Below are positions 14,888 to 23,595 of a stretch of DNA of 64,000 bases, piece after piece; position 1 is the stretch's first letter; each line of letters begins with the position of its first letter. The notes under the pieces were generated by a model. That model saw only the letters and a program-made list of their open reading frames with translations. It was not told the DNA's origin and searched no databases. Both the position numbers and the translations under genes were made by a program. The DNA is from Methylomicrobium sp. wino1 (GTDB lineage Bacteria > Pseudomonadota > Gammaproteobacteria > Methylococcales > Methylomonadaceae): NCBI RefSeq assembly GCF_003932755.1, contig NZ_CP024202.1, positions 2,480,001 through 2,544,000 of the forward strand, read 5' to 3'.

Positions 14888-17827
14888 TTGAAAAAACCAT
14901 CAACTTCTCCATTAAATTACCGTATCGGCCGGTTAGCCGCTCTGTTTGCCGCGTATTCCAATTATGATTCCTTTTCATCTGTAAAAGATGGTGTTCTGCT
15001 ATATAGCGGCAAATCGCAGCAACGCATTTCTCATTTGTCCATTGGTAAAGGCGTCGCTTTAGAACCAGGATTGTTCTGGGATGTTTTGGCGATTCATCTC
15101 GAAGACGGCGAAATTATCCGCGTCGGCGGGATAGGTAAAAAGCAATCCAGTTCACTACAAGCCGGCTTGAACCGGGAGGCTCGAAGTTTCCTGACCGACT
15201 TTTACCATCGCATGGTTCCGGAAATCCATAATGCTTCCCGGCAAGCGCGCGTGCTATTTTTCGGGGACCGCTATATCCGCAAAGCGGCGGCCAGGCAATG
15301 GCTAAGGTCTTTCGATAATTTGGCGAAAGCCATTCAACGCAAGGACATACAGCGTTTTTTGCCGGACGATGCGTCCAAAGATCTTCAGTTTATCCGCCCG
15401 CTGCTGAACCACGGCTACGCAGCGATCGACCGTCTGAACGAGTCCTATGTCGATCGACAAATTGAGGCATTCGAGGTTTTTTTCGATAGCGTCGAAAGCA
15501 ATCCGCTGACGGCTAACCAGCGCCGAGCTTGCGTGATCGACGAACAGCACAATCTAGTGTTAGCCGGCGCAGGAACCGGCAAAACCAGTACGATGATCGG
15601 GCGGGCCGGCTACTTGATCAAAGCGGGACACGCCAAGCCCGAACAAATCCTGATGCTGGCATTTGCGCGCAAGGCCGCCGAGGAAATGGACGAGCGTATC
15701 CGCTCGAAGCTCGGCATCGAGACGCTGACCGTGAAAACCTTTCACAGTCTCGGCAAGCATATCATCGCCCAAGCCGAAGGCGTCGCACCGGCGATAGACA
15801 AAATGGCGGAAGACGAGCATTTGCGGGCCAAATTCGTTGACCAACAAATTCAGCGCTTGATACAGGACGAACAATACAAATCGCGCCTTATCGCTTACTT
15901 CTTGTATTACAGCTTTCCATACCGTAGCGCGTTCAAGTTCAAAAGCCTGGGCGAGTACAACAACTATATTCAGGAAAACGACATCCGCACGCTGCAGGGC
16001 GAGCTGGTGAAAAGCTACGAGGAGTGCGAAATCGCCAATTTTTTGTACCGGCAGGGCATCGCCTATGAATACGAGGCCAATTACCAGGTGAACACCTCCG
16101 GGCCGGATTACCGCGTGTATCAGCCGGATTTTTATTTGCCCGATTACGGCATTTACATCGAGCATTTCGCCGTCGACGAACACAACCAAACGCCGCCGTT
16201 TATCGACCGGGAAAGCTATCTTGAAGGAATGGCCTGGAAACGAACCTTGCACCAAAAATACAAAACCCGACTGATCGAAACCTACAGTTACCAAAAGCAG
16301 CAAGGCATATTGTCGCAATCGCTCGAACAGCAACTCCAGATAGCGTGCGTAGTTTTCCGGCCATTGCCGAACAATGAATTGCTCCAAAAACTGAACCAGC
16401 TCGGACAGGTGTCCCTGCTCGGGCAATTGCTGGCGCAAATGCTCGGTCTATTCAAAGCCGCAGGCCTCGACATCAAACGCTTGGTTGTCTTAGGCAGGCA
16501 GCACGAAGACCATGAGCGGATGCAGGCGGCGGCGTTTTTGTTCTATCCTGTTTATGAGGCCTACCAACAGCATTTGCGCGACGCGGATACGATCGATTTT
16601 GACGATATGATCGGTCGGGCGATCGAATACGTGGAGAAAGGTCGGTTCCGATCGCCGTACAGCTATGTTCTCGTGGACGAGTTCCAGGACATATCGGTGA
16701 ACCGCGCGAGGTTAGTCAAAGGCTTGTTGGCGAAAAATCCGGACAGCGGATTGTTTTGCGTTGGCGACGACTGGCAGTCGATTTACCGTTTCACCGGGAG
16801 CGATGTCACCATTACCAAGGAATTCGAGCGGCATTACGGCGACACCGCCATCAGCGTTCTTGATCTGACATTTCGCTTTAACAATAAAATCGGGGACTTG
16901 GCGTCCCGGTTCGTCATGCAGAATTCCACGCAGATCGCTAAACGGATTCAAAGCCATGCGGTCATCAAGCAAGCGGCCGTTTCATTGGTTAAAACCCACA
17001 GCGATCCGGTTGGCTTGAATGCGTCATTATCGGCGATAAACGCCAAGGCTTCGGAAAACGCCAGCGTGTTGATCCTGGCCCGGTTCAACTTCAGAAAACC
17101 GGATTTGGCCCAATTCAAGCGGCGTTATTCCAAGGTGAAACTGCAATTCATGTCGGTGCACGCATCGAAAGGCAAGGAAGCGGATTATGTGGTCGTGTTA
17201 GGATTGGAGAAAGGCAAGCACGGCTTCCCGTCGGAGAAAGCTACTCATCCGGTTTTAGAGCTACTGTTGCCGCCGGCAGAGGCCTTCGCTCATGCCGAAG
17301 AGAGGCGCTTGTTCTATGTGGCGATGACCCGCGCCCGGCATCATGTTTACCTGATTTGCGACGCCAACAAAGCTTCCGATTTTGTCCGGGAGCTGGTCGC
17401 ACAGCGCTATGAGATCCGCGTTGACGAATTTACCGGCGAGGGTTTTCAAGACAAGATCGCCGACATTCCGTGCAACGAATGCGGCGCCGGCTACATGGTG
17501 CCCAGGGACAGCCAGCACGGCGGCTTTTTCGACTGCAGCCAATACCCGCTATGCACGCATACCGAGTCGGCGTGCCAACGGTGCGGCGGCGGATTGCGCG
17601 AAAAGGGCCGGTTCCGGGTTTGCGAGAACCCGCGCTGTGATTACGTCGAACCGATTTGCCCTCAATGCGGAGGCAAATTGAGTCTGAGGACAGGGCCTTA
17701 CGGGCAATTCTGGGGCTGTTCGCACTTCCGGAAGGGCGCAGAATTCTCATGCAACCATACCGAGAAATTTATTGATCTGAAAGCTGCTAAATACAGCAGC
17801 CTAACGGACGAAGATTACATCACCTGA
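14888..17827 (+). CDS. HelD-like UvrD-family helicase with inserted nuclease-like domain and zinc fingers
   Basis: A large SF1 DNA helicase related to E. coli helicase IV, 979 residues from TTG 14888. That start has AAAGGA upstream, although the frame is open from 14846. Order: an N-terminal HelD-type domain (about 1-205); Walker A AGAGTGKTSTM (about 224-234); VKTFHSLGKHII motif; an insertion at about 380-475 with YQPDFYLPDYGIYIEHF, which looks like a PD-(D/E)XK fold; Walker B LVDEFQDIS (about 596); QSIYRFTGSD; MSVHASKGKEADYVVVLG; and RRLFYVAMTRARHHVYL (about 807). The tail (about 860-975) has three topoisomerase-type Cys clusters (CNECGAGYM, CQRCGGGL, CPQCGGKL). E. coli HelD is near 680 residues and lacks these additions. 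It leads a tight three-gene unit. Confidence 0.88.
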   Translation: MKKPSTSPLNYRIGRLAALFAAYSNYDSFSSVKDGVLLYSGKSQQRISHLSIGKGVALEPGLFWDVLAIHLEDGEIIRVGGIGKKQSSSLQAGLNREARSFLTDFYHRMVPEIHNASRQARVLFFGDRYIRKAAARQWLRSFDNLAKAIQRKDIQRFLPDDASKDLQFIRPLLNHGYAAIDRLNESYVDRQIEAFEVFFDSVESNPLTANQRRACVIDEQHNLVLAGAGTGKTSTMIGRAGYLIKAGHAKPEQILMLAFARKAAEEMDERIRSKLGIETLTVKTFHSLGKHIIAQAEGVAPAIDKMAEDEHLRAKFVDQQIQRLIQDEQYKSRLIAYFLYYSFPYRSAFKFKSLGEYNNYIQENDIRTLQGELVKSYEECEIANFLYRQGIAYEYEANYQVNTSGPDYRVYQPDFYLPDYGIYIEHFAVDEHNQTPPFIDRESYLEGMAWKRTLHQKYKTRLIETYSYQKQQGILSQSLEQQLQIACVVFRPLPNNELLQKLNQLGQVSLLGQLLAQMLGLFKAAGLDIKRLVVLGRQHEDHERMQAAAFLFYPVYEAYQQHLRDADTIDFDDMIGRAIEYVEKGRFRSPYSYVLVDEFQDISVNRARLVKGLLAKNPDSGLFCVGDDWQSIYRFTGSDVTITKEFERHYGDTAISVLDLTFRFNNKIGDLASRFVMQNSTQIAKRIQSHAVIKQAAVSLVKTHSDPVGLNASLSAINAKASENASVLILARFNFRKPDLAQFKRRYSKVKLQFMSVHASKGKEADYVVVLGLEKGKHGFPSEKATHPVLELLLPPAEAFAHAEERRLFYVAMTRARHHVYLICDANKASDFVRELVAQRYEIRVDEFTGEGFQDKIADIPCNECGAGYMVPRDSQHGGFFDCSQYPLCTHTESACQRCGGGLREKGRFRVCENPRCDYVEPICPQCGGKLSLRTGPYGQFWGCSHFRKGAEFSCNHTEKFIDLKAAKYSSLTDEDYIT

Positions 17828-17882
17828 TTTTCAATTTCACACATTAGTATTATTTTCCAACGGATAAAAAGGAGCGGCGAGG

Positions 17883-18773
17883 ATGACCGAAGTCAATAAG
17901 ATCTCTACGACCAAACTAGCCAAAAAACGCGGAATGACCTCGAACGAATTGTTCGCTCAATTGAGCGAGCGGGGGTTACTCAAAAAGGATAACGAACAAT
18001 GGGTATTGACCGAGGCAGGCGAACGTTTGGGCGGCGTGCATTTGAACGGAAAATACGGCCAGTATGCGGCATGGCCTGAAGATGTCGATTTTGGCCAATC
18101 GGCCGGTGCGGTACCGTTAACGGGCAAGTCGAACGACAAGCTCATTACCGCGACAGCGATCGGCAGGCATTTCGAGCTGTCGGCCAATAAAATGAATTAC
18201 ATCCTATCTGAATTGGGCTGGATCAAGAAAGGCCTGAAAGGCTGGCTGATCACCGACCAAGGCGCCAAGCTTGGCGCACTGCAAGGCGAGGATTCACGCT
18301 CCGGTATTCCTTATGTCCGTTGGCCGGAAAAAATACTGAACGTTAAAGCGTTGAAAGACAGCATCGATAACATTAAAGGCGTCGATAAGCCGAAAACCGA
18401 AAGCGACAAGATGGATAGCTTCCGGCACAAGTTCGAGGCGACGCACCGTGCGACCGACGGCCACTTTGTCCGGTCGAAAGCGGAAATGCTTATAGACAAT
18501 TGGCTGTACATGGCCGAGATCGTTCATGCCTATGAGCGCAAGCTGCCGATCGAAGAGGAAATGTATTGCGATTTCTATATTCCGACGGGCAAGGTCTACA
18601 TTGAGTTCTGGGGCTACGATAACGATTCTAAATACCTGGCTCGTAAAGAAGAAAAACAGGCCATTTACAAGAAATACAACTTCAACCTGATCGAGCTGAC
18701 CGACGACGAAGTGCTTAATCTGGATGACATCTTGCCGCGATTGTTGTTGAAGTTTGGGGTGCAGGCTTATTAA
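17883..18773 (+). CDS. Tandem winged-helix protein with C-terminal PD-(D/E)XK-like nuclease
   Basis: A 296-residue protein whose full architecture I do not recognise. Residues about 16-70 and 95-160 are two diverged copies of one module: a short helix-turn-helix (MTSNELFAQLSERGLLKK and LSANKMNYILSELGWIKK), then W-x-L-T-x-x-G-x-x-L-G, then a short loop ending in WPE. The C-terminal 100 residues look like a Vsr/PD-(D/E)XK nuclease: Glu in RSKAEMLIDNWLY, Asp in CDFYIPTG, Glu in VYIEFWGYD and Lys in ARKEEKQAIYKKY. The ribosome site AAGGAGCGGCGAGG is strong. The gene lies 55 bp after the helicase and 3 bp before the NYN gene. Confidence 0.75.
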   Translation: MTEVNKISTTKLAKKRGMTSNELFAQLSERGLLKKDNEQWVLTEAGERLGGVHLNGKYGQYAAWPEDVDFGQSAGAVPLTGKSNDKLITATAIGRHFELSANKMNYILSELGWIKKGLKGWLITDQGAKLGALQGEDSRSGIPYVRWPEKILNVKALKDSIDNIKGVDKPKTESDKMDSFRHKFEATHRATDGHFVRSKAEMLIDNWLYMAEIVHAYERKLPIEEEMYCDFYIPTGKVYIEFWGYDNDSKYLARKEEKQAIYKKYNFNLIELTDDEVLNLDDILPRLLLKFGVQAY

Positions 18774-18776
18774 AGT

Positions 18777-19979
18777 ATGACAACGAAAACCAAGAGAATC
18801 GCCGTATTCATTGATGCCGAAAATGTCGGAGAATGGATCAAACAAGAAGGTATCAGCCAATTGCTTGAAGAACTGAAATCCTGCGGGCAAATTGTTATTC
18901 GTCGTGCTTATGGCGTTTGGAGTCGGCCGCAATTGGCCATGCATCAAGCCGCCATCAATAAACAAGGCTTCGAACTGATCCATTGCTACCATCCGGTAAC
19001 GGGCAAAAATACAGCCGATATTCAAATGACGGTCGATGCCATTGAGTGTGCCTGGCAATTGCCTAACATCAATTGCTTCGTATTGGTTACCGGCGATTCG
19101 GATTTTAGTCCAGTCTTTCGCCGGTTACGGGAAATGGATAAAGAGGTTATCGGCGTCGGTCGGCATTCGGCCTTGAGCGAATGCGTAAAAACCTCATGTA
19201 CGCGCTTTATCTATACCGATTCCCAACCGAAAGCCAAAATCTCTGATCAGGTTATCCCTGTTGTACCCCCAACTCAACCTTCTAGCATTGCACAAGATAA
19301 CGAATTAAATGCTGTTAGGGTAATCATCAAGCACTATTTGAGCGAAACCGGCGAAGCCATCAATATTTCAAAAGTCAAATCGTATTTATTGCAGCAAAAA
19401 CCTAGTTTTAACGAGAAAACATTTGGTTTCAAAAATTTCACAGACCTTTTGAAGACTATTGACGGTATCATTTTGAGTAAAGTCGGTACCGTTAACTCTG
19501 CACAGATGCGTTTGTCTAAACCTATTTCCCAAGCATCCGGTCAAAATATTGCCGAGGACTATCGCAGATTATTGAAAAAATACAATTTCATCCTGATGGA
19601 TGTGAAGGCTTTAAAACTGATTTACAAACAAGCAACAGCCAACAAAATAGTCTGTTCTGAAGTTACGAAACTCAAGGAGATCGTTTTCAAGGAGTGTCAG
19701 GCAATAGAGCCGACGCTTACCAAAAAAAATGTCAATCAAGCGTTTCACTTTTTTATTAAACTGGATTTGGTACATACCGAAACCACCTCATCAAACACGT
19801 TCATCACGGTCAAAAAAATTGCCTTGAAAGAATTCCTTTTGAAAATCGACCAGCTTATGATTACTACGCTAATGAATTTGAGTAAGATTGCGCCACTACA
19901 ACTCAAAGCCAAAGAAATCAAGAAAATAACCATATCCTCAATCAGTAAGGACAGTATAAAAAAACTGGTTGGCGAATAA
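18777..19979 (+). CDS. NYN-domain (LabA-like) ribonuclease with OST-HTH domain
   Basis: A 400-residue protein. Residues 1-145 are a NYN/PIN-like nuclease: FIDAENVG with the first Asp and Asn, GKNTADIQMTVDAIE, and LVTGDSDFSPVFRRL with the paired Asp of the metal site. A low-complexity linker leads to an OST-HTH/LOTUS RNA-binding domain at about 175-245 (VIIKHYLSETGEAINISKVK, GFKNFTDLLKTI). A second helical domain at about 265-380 is AT-richer and unassigned. NYN-OST-HTH proteins are RNA-binding nucleases in bacteria and animals. With 3 bp between the genes it must be co-translated with the upstream nuclease. Confidence 0.8.
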   Translation: MTTKTKRIAVFIDAENVGEWIKQEGISQLLEELKSCGQIVIRRAYGVWSRPQLAMHQAAINKQGFELIHCYHPVTGKNTADIQMTVDAIECAWQLPNINCFVLVTGDSDFSPVFRRLREMDKEVIGVGRHSALSECVKTSCTRFIYTDSQPKAKISDQVIPVVPPTQPSSIAQDNELNAVRVIIKHYLSETGEAINISKVKSYLLQQKPSFNEKTFGFKNFTDLLKTIDGIILSKVGTVNSAQMRLSKPISQASGQNIAEDYRRLLKKYNFILMDVKALKLIYKQATANKIVCSEVTKLKEIVFKECQAIEPTLTKKNVNQAFHFFIKLDLVHTETTSSNTFITVKKIALKEFLLKIDQLMITTLMNLSKIAPLQLKAKEIKKITISSISKDSIKKLVGE

Positions 19980-20232
19980 TGCTAAATGGCCAGTGGAACT
20001 TAACCGATTCTTGAATAACTGGGTTTACCATCCGGTTAGCTGGAGCGGGGCGAAGGTCAAGCTGCATTACGCGAAGGCGGGGGATCTGGCCGATTACCTG
20101 AACCTGACCGCGATCCGGGGCGAGGTCGTGGTGCAGTTTTGGCTGAGGCCTGGGGATGCGATGGTGGAGATGCGGTTTGACGGCGGGGCGGGGAAGGTTG
20201 AGACGCCAGGGGTTTTGGAGGGGATGTTATGA
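19969..20232 (+). CDS. Short uncharacterised protein or gene tail
   Basis: An 87-residue frame opening at TTG 19969 inside the NYN gene: WVYHPVSWSGAKVKLHYAKA, AIRGEVVVQFWLRPGDAM and VEMRFDGGAGKVETPGVLEG. Codon use looks real and GC-rich, unlike the AT-rich end of the NYN gene. The first 11 codons overlap that gene, so this is probably the C-terminal end of a longer gene cut off by insertion of the module. A decayed copy of its end occurs at 14770-14863. Not recognised. Confidence 0.45.
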   Translation: MANNAKWPVELNRFLNNWVYHPVSWSGAKVKLHYAKAGDLADYLNLTAIRGEVVVQFWLRPGDAMVEMRFDGGAGKVETPGVLEGML

Positions 20233-20601
20233 TTAAGCTGGTTACGGCCAATTGCTGTCGTACGGCACTTCCATAAACCGCCATCTGAGCGACTGCTAAA
20301 CTTCGAGACCTGTCGAACGACTCATAAGGGACGGCCGCAGAATTCGGAAAAAATAGTACGCTAAGCTTTTATGGTAAGAGTTTAAGCGTTGTAAAAGCAA
20401 TTAATGCATCAAGTTGATAAGACCGCGTGTTAGCACCTAGTTAGTCCAAACATATATTGATGTGTTATGCCGAAAAGGGGTAATCGTCATTGCTGGAGCG
20501 CACATTTTTCTTTAGAAAAATCCGTACGCTTAGATCAACAATTAAGCCATCCCAATCTCTCACAGAATAATTTTCCGCTTGCATAATTTGTTTATTACAC
20601 T
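20233..20601. other. Intergenic region upstream of the exporter operon
   Basis: No gene. It holds the dispersed repeat at 20337-20370. It also holds CGACTCATAAGGGACGGCCG (20319-20338), related to a motif near 11072. A short TTTTTC-TTTA-GAAAAA hairpin lies near 20505. Confidence 0.5.
20337..20370 (+). repeat. Dispersed repeat copy 2
   Basis: GCAGAATTCGGAAAAAAT followed by AGTACGCTAAGCTTTT, matching the minus-strand copy at 10226-10261 over its whole length with one or two changes. Confidence 0.7.
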
Positions 20602-20625
20602 AAGATAGTAATTAATTACTATCTT
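20602..20625. promoter_or_regulatory. 24-bp perfect palindrome, likely TetR operator
   Basis: The half-site AAGATAGTAATT is followed by its exact complement. It ends 13 bp before the GTG start of the TetR gene that heads the exporter operon, so self-repression is the natural reading. Confidence 0.75.
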
Positions 20626-20638
20626 TTTGAGAGCAATC

Positions 20639-21247
20639 GTGAATACCCCTGTAAAACATCTTCCTGCGGATGAACGACGAGCCGTAACAGTCGAAGCTGT
20701 GGTTGAGTTGGCGGGCTCGCAAAACCCCAGCGAAATCACAACGGCGGCTATCGCCAAACATATGAACCTGACCCAGGGCGCGTTGTTTCGTCATTTTCCG
20801 ACCAAGGATGCCATTTGGCAGGCCGTCATGGAGTGGGTGGCGGAGCGCCTCATGGCCCGGATTGATTGTGCCTCGCAAGGTATTGAATCGCCTCTAGCTG
20901 CGATGCAGGCGATATTCATGAGCCACGTCGAGTTCGTGGCCGAGCATCCAGGGGTTCCCCGAATGATGTTTGGAGAATTGCAACGTACCAAGCAGACAGC
21001 GCCCAAGCGCATAGTGCAAGTCCTGATCCTGCGTTATGGAGAACGACTGCACCGACTGATCGAGGCGGGCAAGGAGTGCGGCGAGCTGTCCGCCACCCTC
21101 GATACCGAAGCGGCGGCCACCCTGTTCATCGGCACGATCCAAGGCCTGGTCATGCAATCGCTGCTGGCCGGCAATGTGGAGCGTATCCGCGACGATGCGC
21201 CACGCGTCTTTGCCATTTATCAGCGTGGCATCCGGAGTACGCAATGA
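20639..21247 (+). CDS. TetR/AcrR-family repressor of the exporter operon
   Basis: A 202-residue regulator from GTG 20639 with GAGAG upstream. The helix-turn-helix at about 30-60 reads ITTAAIAKHMNLTQGALFRH, followed by FPTKDAIWQAVMEW. The C-terminal ligand-binding domain is helical. The palindrome at 20602-20625 lies in its promoter. Its stop overlaps the adaptor ATG (ATGA), so repressor and exporter are one transcript, and an exported toxic compound is the probable inducer. Confidence 0.88.
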   Translation: MNTPVKHLPADERRAVTVEAVVELAGSQNPSEITTAAIAKHMNLTQGALFRHFPTKDAIWQAVMEWVAERLMARIDCASQGIESPLAAMQAIFMSHVEFVAEHPGVPRMMFGELQRTKQTAPKRIVQVLILRYGERLHRLIEAGKECGELSATLDTEAAATLFIGTIQGLVMQSLLAGNVERIRDDAPRVFAIYQRGIRSTQ

Positions 21248-22395
21248 ATCGCATGCCTCTACAAAAACGAACCTTGGCGCTGCTGGCAGTGATTATGCCG
21301 TTGCTTGTGCTTTTCGTCTACGTCGCCTTACGATCCGGTCCGCTAGCACCGGTAACCGTGACGGTCGCGGAGGTAAAGTCAAAGTCAATTGCCCCTGCGC
21401 TATTCGGTATCGGCACGGTCGAGGCGCGCTACACCTACAAAATTGGTCCCACGGTTGCCGGTCGCGTGCAACGTCTGGAGGTTCATGTGGGTGATCGGGT
21501 GAAGGGCGGTCAAGTGTTAGGCGAGATGGATCCGGTCGATCTCGATGATCGTGTCCGCTCGCAGGAATCGGCATTCAAGCGTGCCGAAGCGGCATTGCGC
21601 GAAGCGAAGGCACGGCAAGCGTATGCGAAGGCCCAGTTGCATCGATATGAACAATTGTTTGCGGTACGCTCGACCAGCGAAGAAATAGTCGCCACCAAGC
21701 GACAGGAATTGCAGATTGCGGATGCCGTACTTACAGTCGCCCGTGAAGACGTCGCCCGTGCCCGGTCTGACCGGGAAGCACTAATTACGCAGGGGGATAA
21801 CCTGCGCTTGATCGCGCCGGCTGACGGCTTGGTTAGCTCCCGCGATGCCGATCCCGGTACAACTGTCGTTGCTGGTCAAGCTGTGGTGGAAGTAATCGAC
21901 CCCGAAAGTTTATGGCTGAACGTACGCTTCGACCAGATCAGTGCAGCGGGGCTTGCCGCTGGACTGCCGGCCCGCATTGTGTTGCGTTCGCGCAATGGCC
22001 ATGTGCTGGCCGGCCGCTTACTGCGGGTGGAACCCAAGGCTGACGCCGTGACCGAAGAAACGCTTGCCAAGGTGAGTTTCGATCTGCCCCCCGATCCATT
22101 GCCGCCGCTGGGTGAACTGGCCGAAGTCACGGTCGACTTGCCTGCGCAACCTGCCGCCCCGGTGATTCCCAATGCCGCCATCCATCGCGAGAATGGCCAA
22201 GTGGGAGTCTGGCAAGCTATGGACGGCGACCTGCACTTTACCCCCGTTAAATTAGGCATTGCTGATCTCGATGGCCAAGTACAAATACGCGATGGACTCA
22301 AGAACGGCGACCGGGTAGTGGTTTACAGCGAAAAGGCGCTGACTGCACGCAGCCGAATTCATGTGGTTGAACACATTCCCGGTGCAGCGCGATGA
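21244..22395 (+). CDS. Periplasmic adaptor (HlyD/MacA/DevB family)
   Basis: A 383-residue membrane-fusion protein linking the inner-membrane ABC permease to the outer-membrane channel. An N-terminal anchor (TLALLAVIMPLLVLFVYVAL) is followed by the lipoyl half GPTVAGRVQRLEVHVGDRVK. A coiled coil of about 60 residues (SAFKRAEAALREAKARQAY) leads to the second lipoyl half LIAPADGLVSSRDADPGT and beta-barrel segments. The start overlaps the tetR stop and the stop overlaps the permease ATG, so it is the second gene of a tightly coupled operon. Confidence 0.9.
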   Translation: MNRMPLQKRTLALLAVIMPLLVLFVYVALRSGPLAPVTVTVAEVKSKSIAPALFGIGTVEARYTYKIGPTVAGRVQRLEVHVGDRVKGGQVLGEMDPVDLDDRVRSQESAFKRAEAALREAKARQAYAKAQLHRYEQLFAVRSTSEEIVATKRQELQIADAVLTVAREDVARARSDREALITQGDNLRLIAPADGLVSSRDADPGTTVVAGQAVVEVIDPESLWLNVRFDQISAAGLAAGLPARIVLRSRNGHVLAGRLLRVEPKADAVTEETLAKVSFDLPPDPLPPLGELAEVTVDLPAQPAAPVIPNAAIHRENGQVGVWQAMDGDLHFTPVKLGIADLDGQVQIRDGLKNGDRVVVYSEKALTARSRIHVVEHIPGAAR

Positions 22396-23594
22396 TCAGT
22401 TTGGCGGGCCGCGATATTCTTCATTCTTGGGGTAAGTTCGTGTTCACCGGCGTCGGTCTGGGATTGTTGATCGGCGTGACGCTGAGCATGGCTGGCATCT
22501 ATCGGGGCATGGTCGACGACGCACAGGTGATGCTGGACAACACAGTCGCGGATCTGTGGGTAGTGCAGCAGGACACTCAGGGGCCTTATGCCGAGTCGTC
22601 CAGTCTGTACGACGATCTTTATCGCAGTCTTCTGAATATGCCGGGTGTGGAATACGCAGCCAATGTCACCTATCTGATTATGCAGGTAGGTCACGGCGAG
22701 CAGGATGTTAGCGCCATGGTGGTTGGCGTCACGGCCGGCACACCGGGTACGCCAGGACAGCCCCAGTATCTCGTCGCTGGACGACATATCACCCGTAGCC
22801 ATTATGAAGTCGTTGCCGATATTTCCAGCGGATTCAAGCTCGGTGAGCGCATCCGAATCCGCCGTAATTTTTACACGGTCGTCGGATTGTCTAAACGCAC
22901 GGTATCTTATAACGGTGATCCGATGGTCTTCATACCGCTCAAAGACGCACAAGAAGCGCAATTTCTGAAAGACAACGATGCCCTGGTTCAGCAGCGCCGC
23001 CGCAATGCTGAGAACCCGGACTTCAATCGCCCAGGCATTCCCGATCTAATCGCTGTGGTGAACGCATCGCAAAGTACTAACACTTATGTTAATGCAATAC
23101 TTGTTAAGCTCAAACCCGGCACACTCCCTGAGGATGCAGCCGAGCCGATACGTCGCTGGATGCGCCTGCAAGTTTATACCCGTATCCAGATGGAATCAAT
23201 TTTGATAGACAAGGTAATCGATAAATCAGCCAGGCAAATCGCCTTGTTTTTGGTGATTCTGAGCATCGTCAGCGCGGCCATTGTCGCCTTTATCATTTAT
23301 ACCTTGACCTTGGGAAAAATCCGGGAAATCGCGGTTCTTAAACTGATCGGCACCAAGAACCGCACCATTGCCGGCATGATCATGCAGCAGTCGCTTGCGC
23401 TTGGCGTTATCGGTTTTGTGGTGGGGAAAATCACCGCTACCTTTTGGGTGCCGATTTTCCCCAAGTATGTGCTGTTGGAGCCACTTGATTCCGTCGCAGG
23501 TTTTTTCGCTGTGCTGGCCATCTGCGCATTGGCCAGCCTTGTTGCTATTCGTATGGCGCTTAAGGTCGATCCGGCCGAAGCCATAGGAGGCTAA
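22392..23594 (+). CDS. ABC transporter permease (FtsX/MacB/DevC type)
   Basis: A 400-residue permease. TM1 is near the N-terminus (FVFTGVGLGLLIGVTLSMAG). A large periplasmic MacB-like domain spans about 40-265. Three C-terminal helices (ALFLVILSIVSAAIVAFIIY, LALGVIGFVVGK, VAGFFAVLAICALASLVA) complete the FtsX fold. It has the four-helix layout of type VII exporters, which drive substrates through a TolC-type channel rather than across the inner membrane. The ATPase gene follows after 1 base. Confidence 0.9.
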   Translation: MISLAGRDILHSWGKFVFTGVGLGLLIGVTLSMAGIYRGMVDDAQVMLDNTVADLWVVQQDTQGPYAESSSLYDDLYRSLLNMPGVEYAANVTYLIMQVGHGEQDVSAMVVGVTAGTPGTPGQPQYLVAGRHITRSHYEVVADISSGFKLGERIRIRRNFYTVVGLSKRTVSYNGDPMVFIPLKDAQEAQFLKDNDALVQQRRRNAENPDFNRPGIPDLIAVVNASQSTNTYVNAILVKLKPGTLPEDAAEPIRRWMRLQVYTRIQMESILIDKVIDKSARQIALFLVILSIVSAAIVAFIIYTLTLGKIREIAVLKLIGTKNRTIAGMIMQQSLALGVIGFVVGKITATFWVPIFPKYVLLEPLDSVAGFFAVLAICALASLVAIRMALKVDPAEAIGG

Positions 23595-23595
23595 G

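Noticed and set aside
15560..16438. A 292-codon minus-strand frame opposite the helicase
   Set aside because: It lies wholly inside the helicase coding sequence and has no recognisable domain; a codon-bias shadow.
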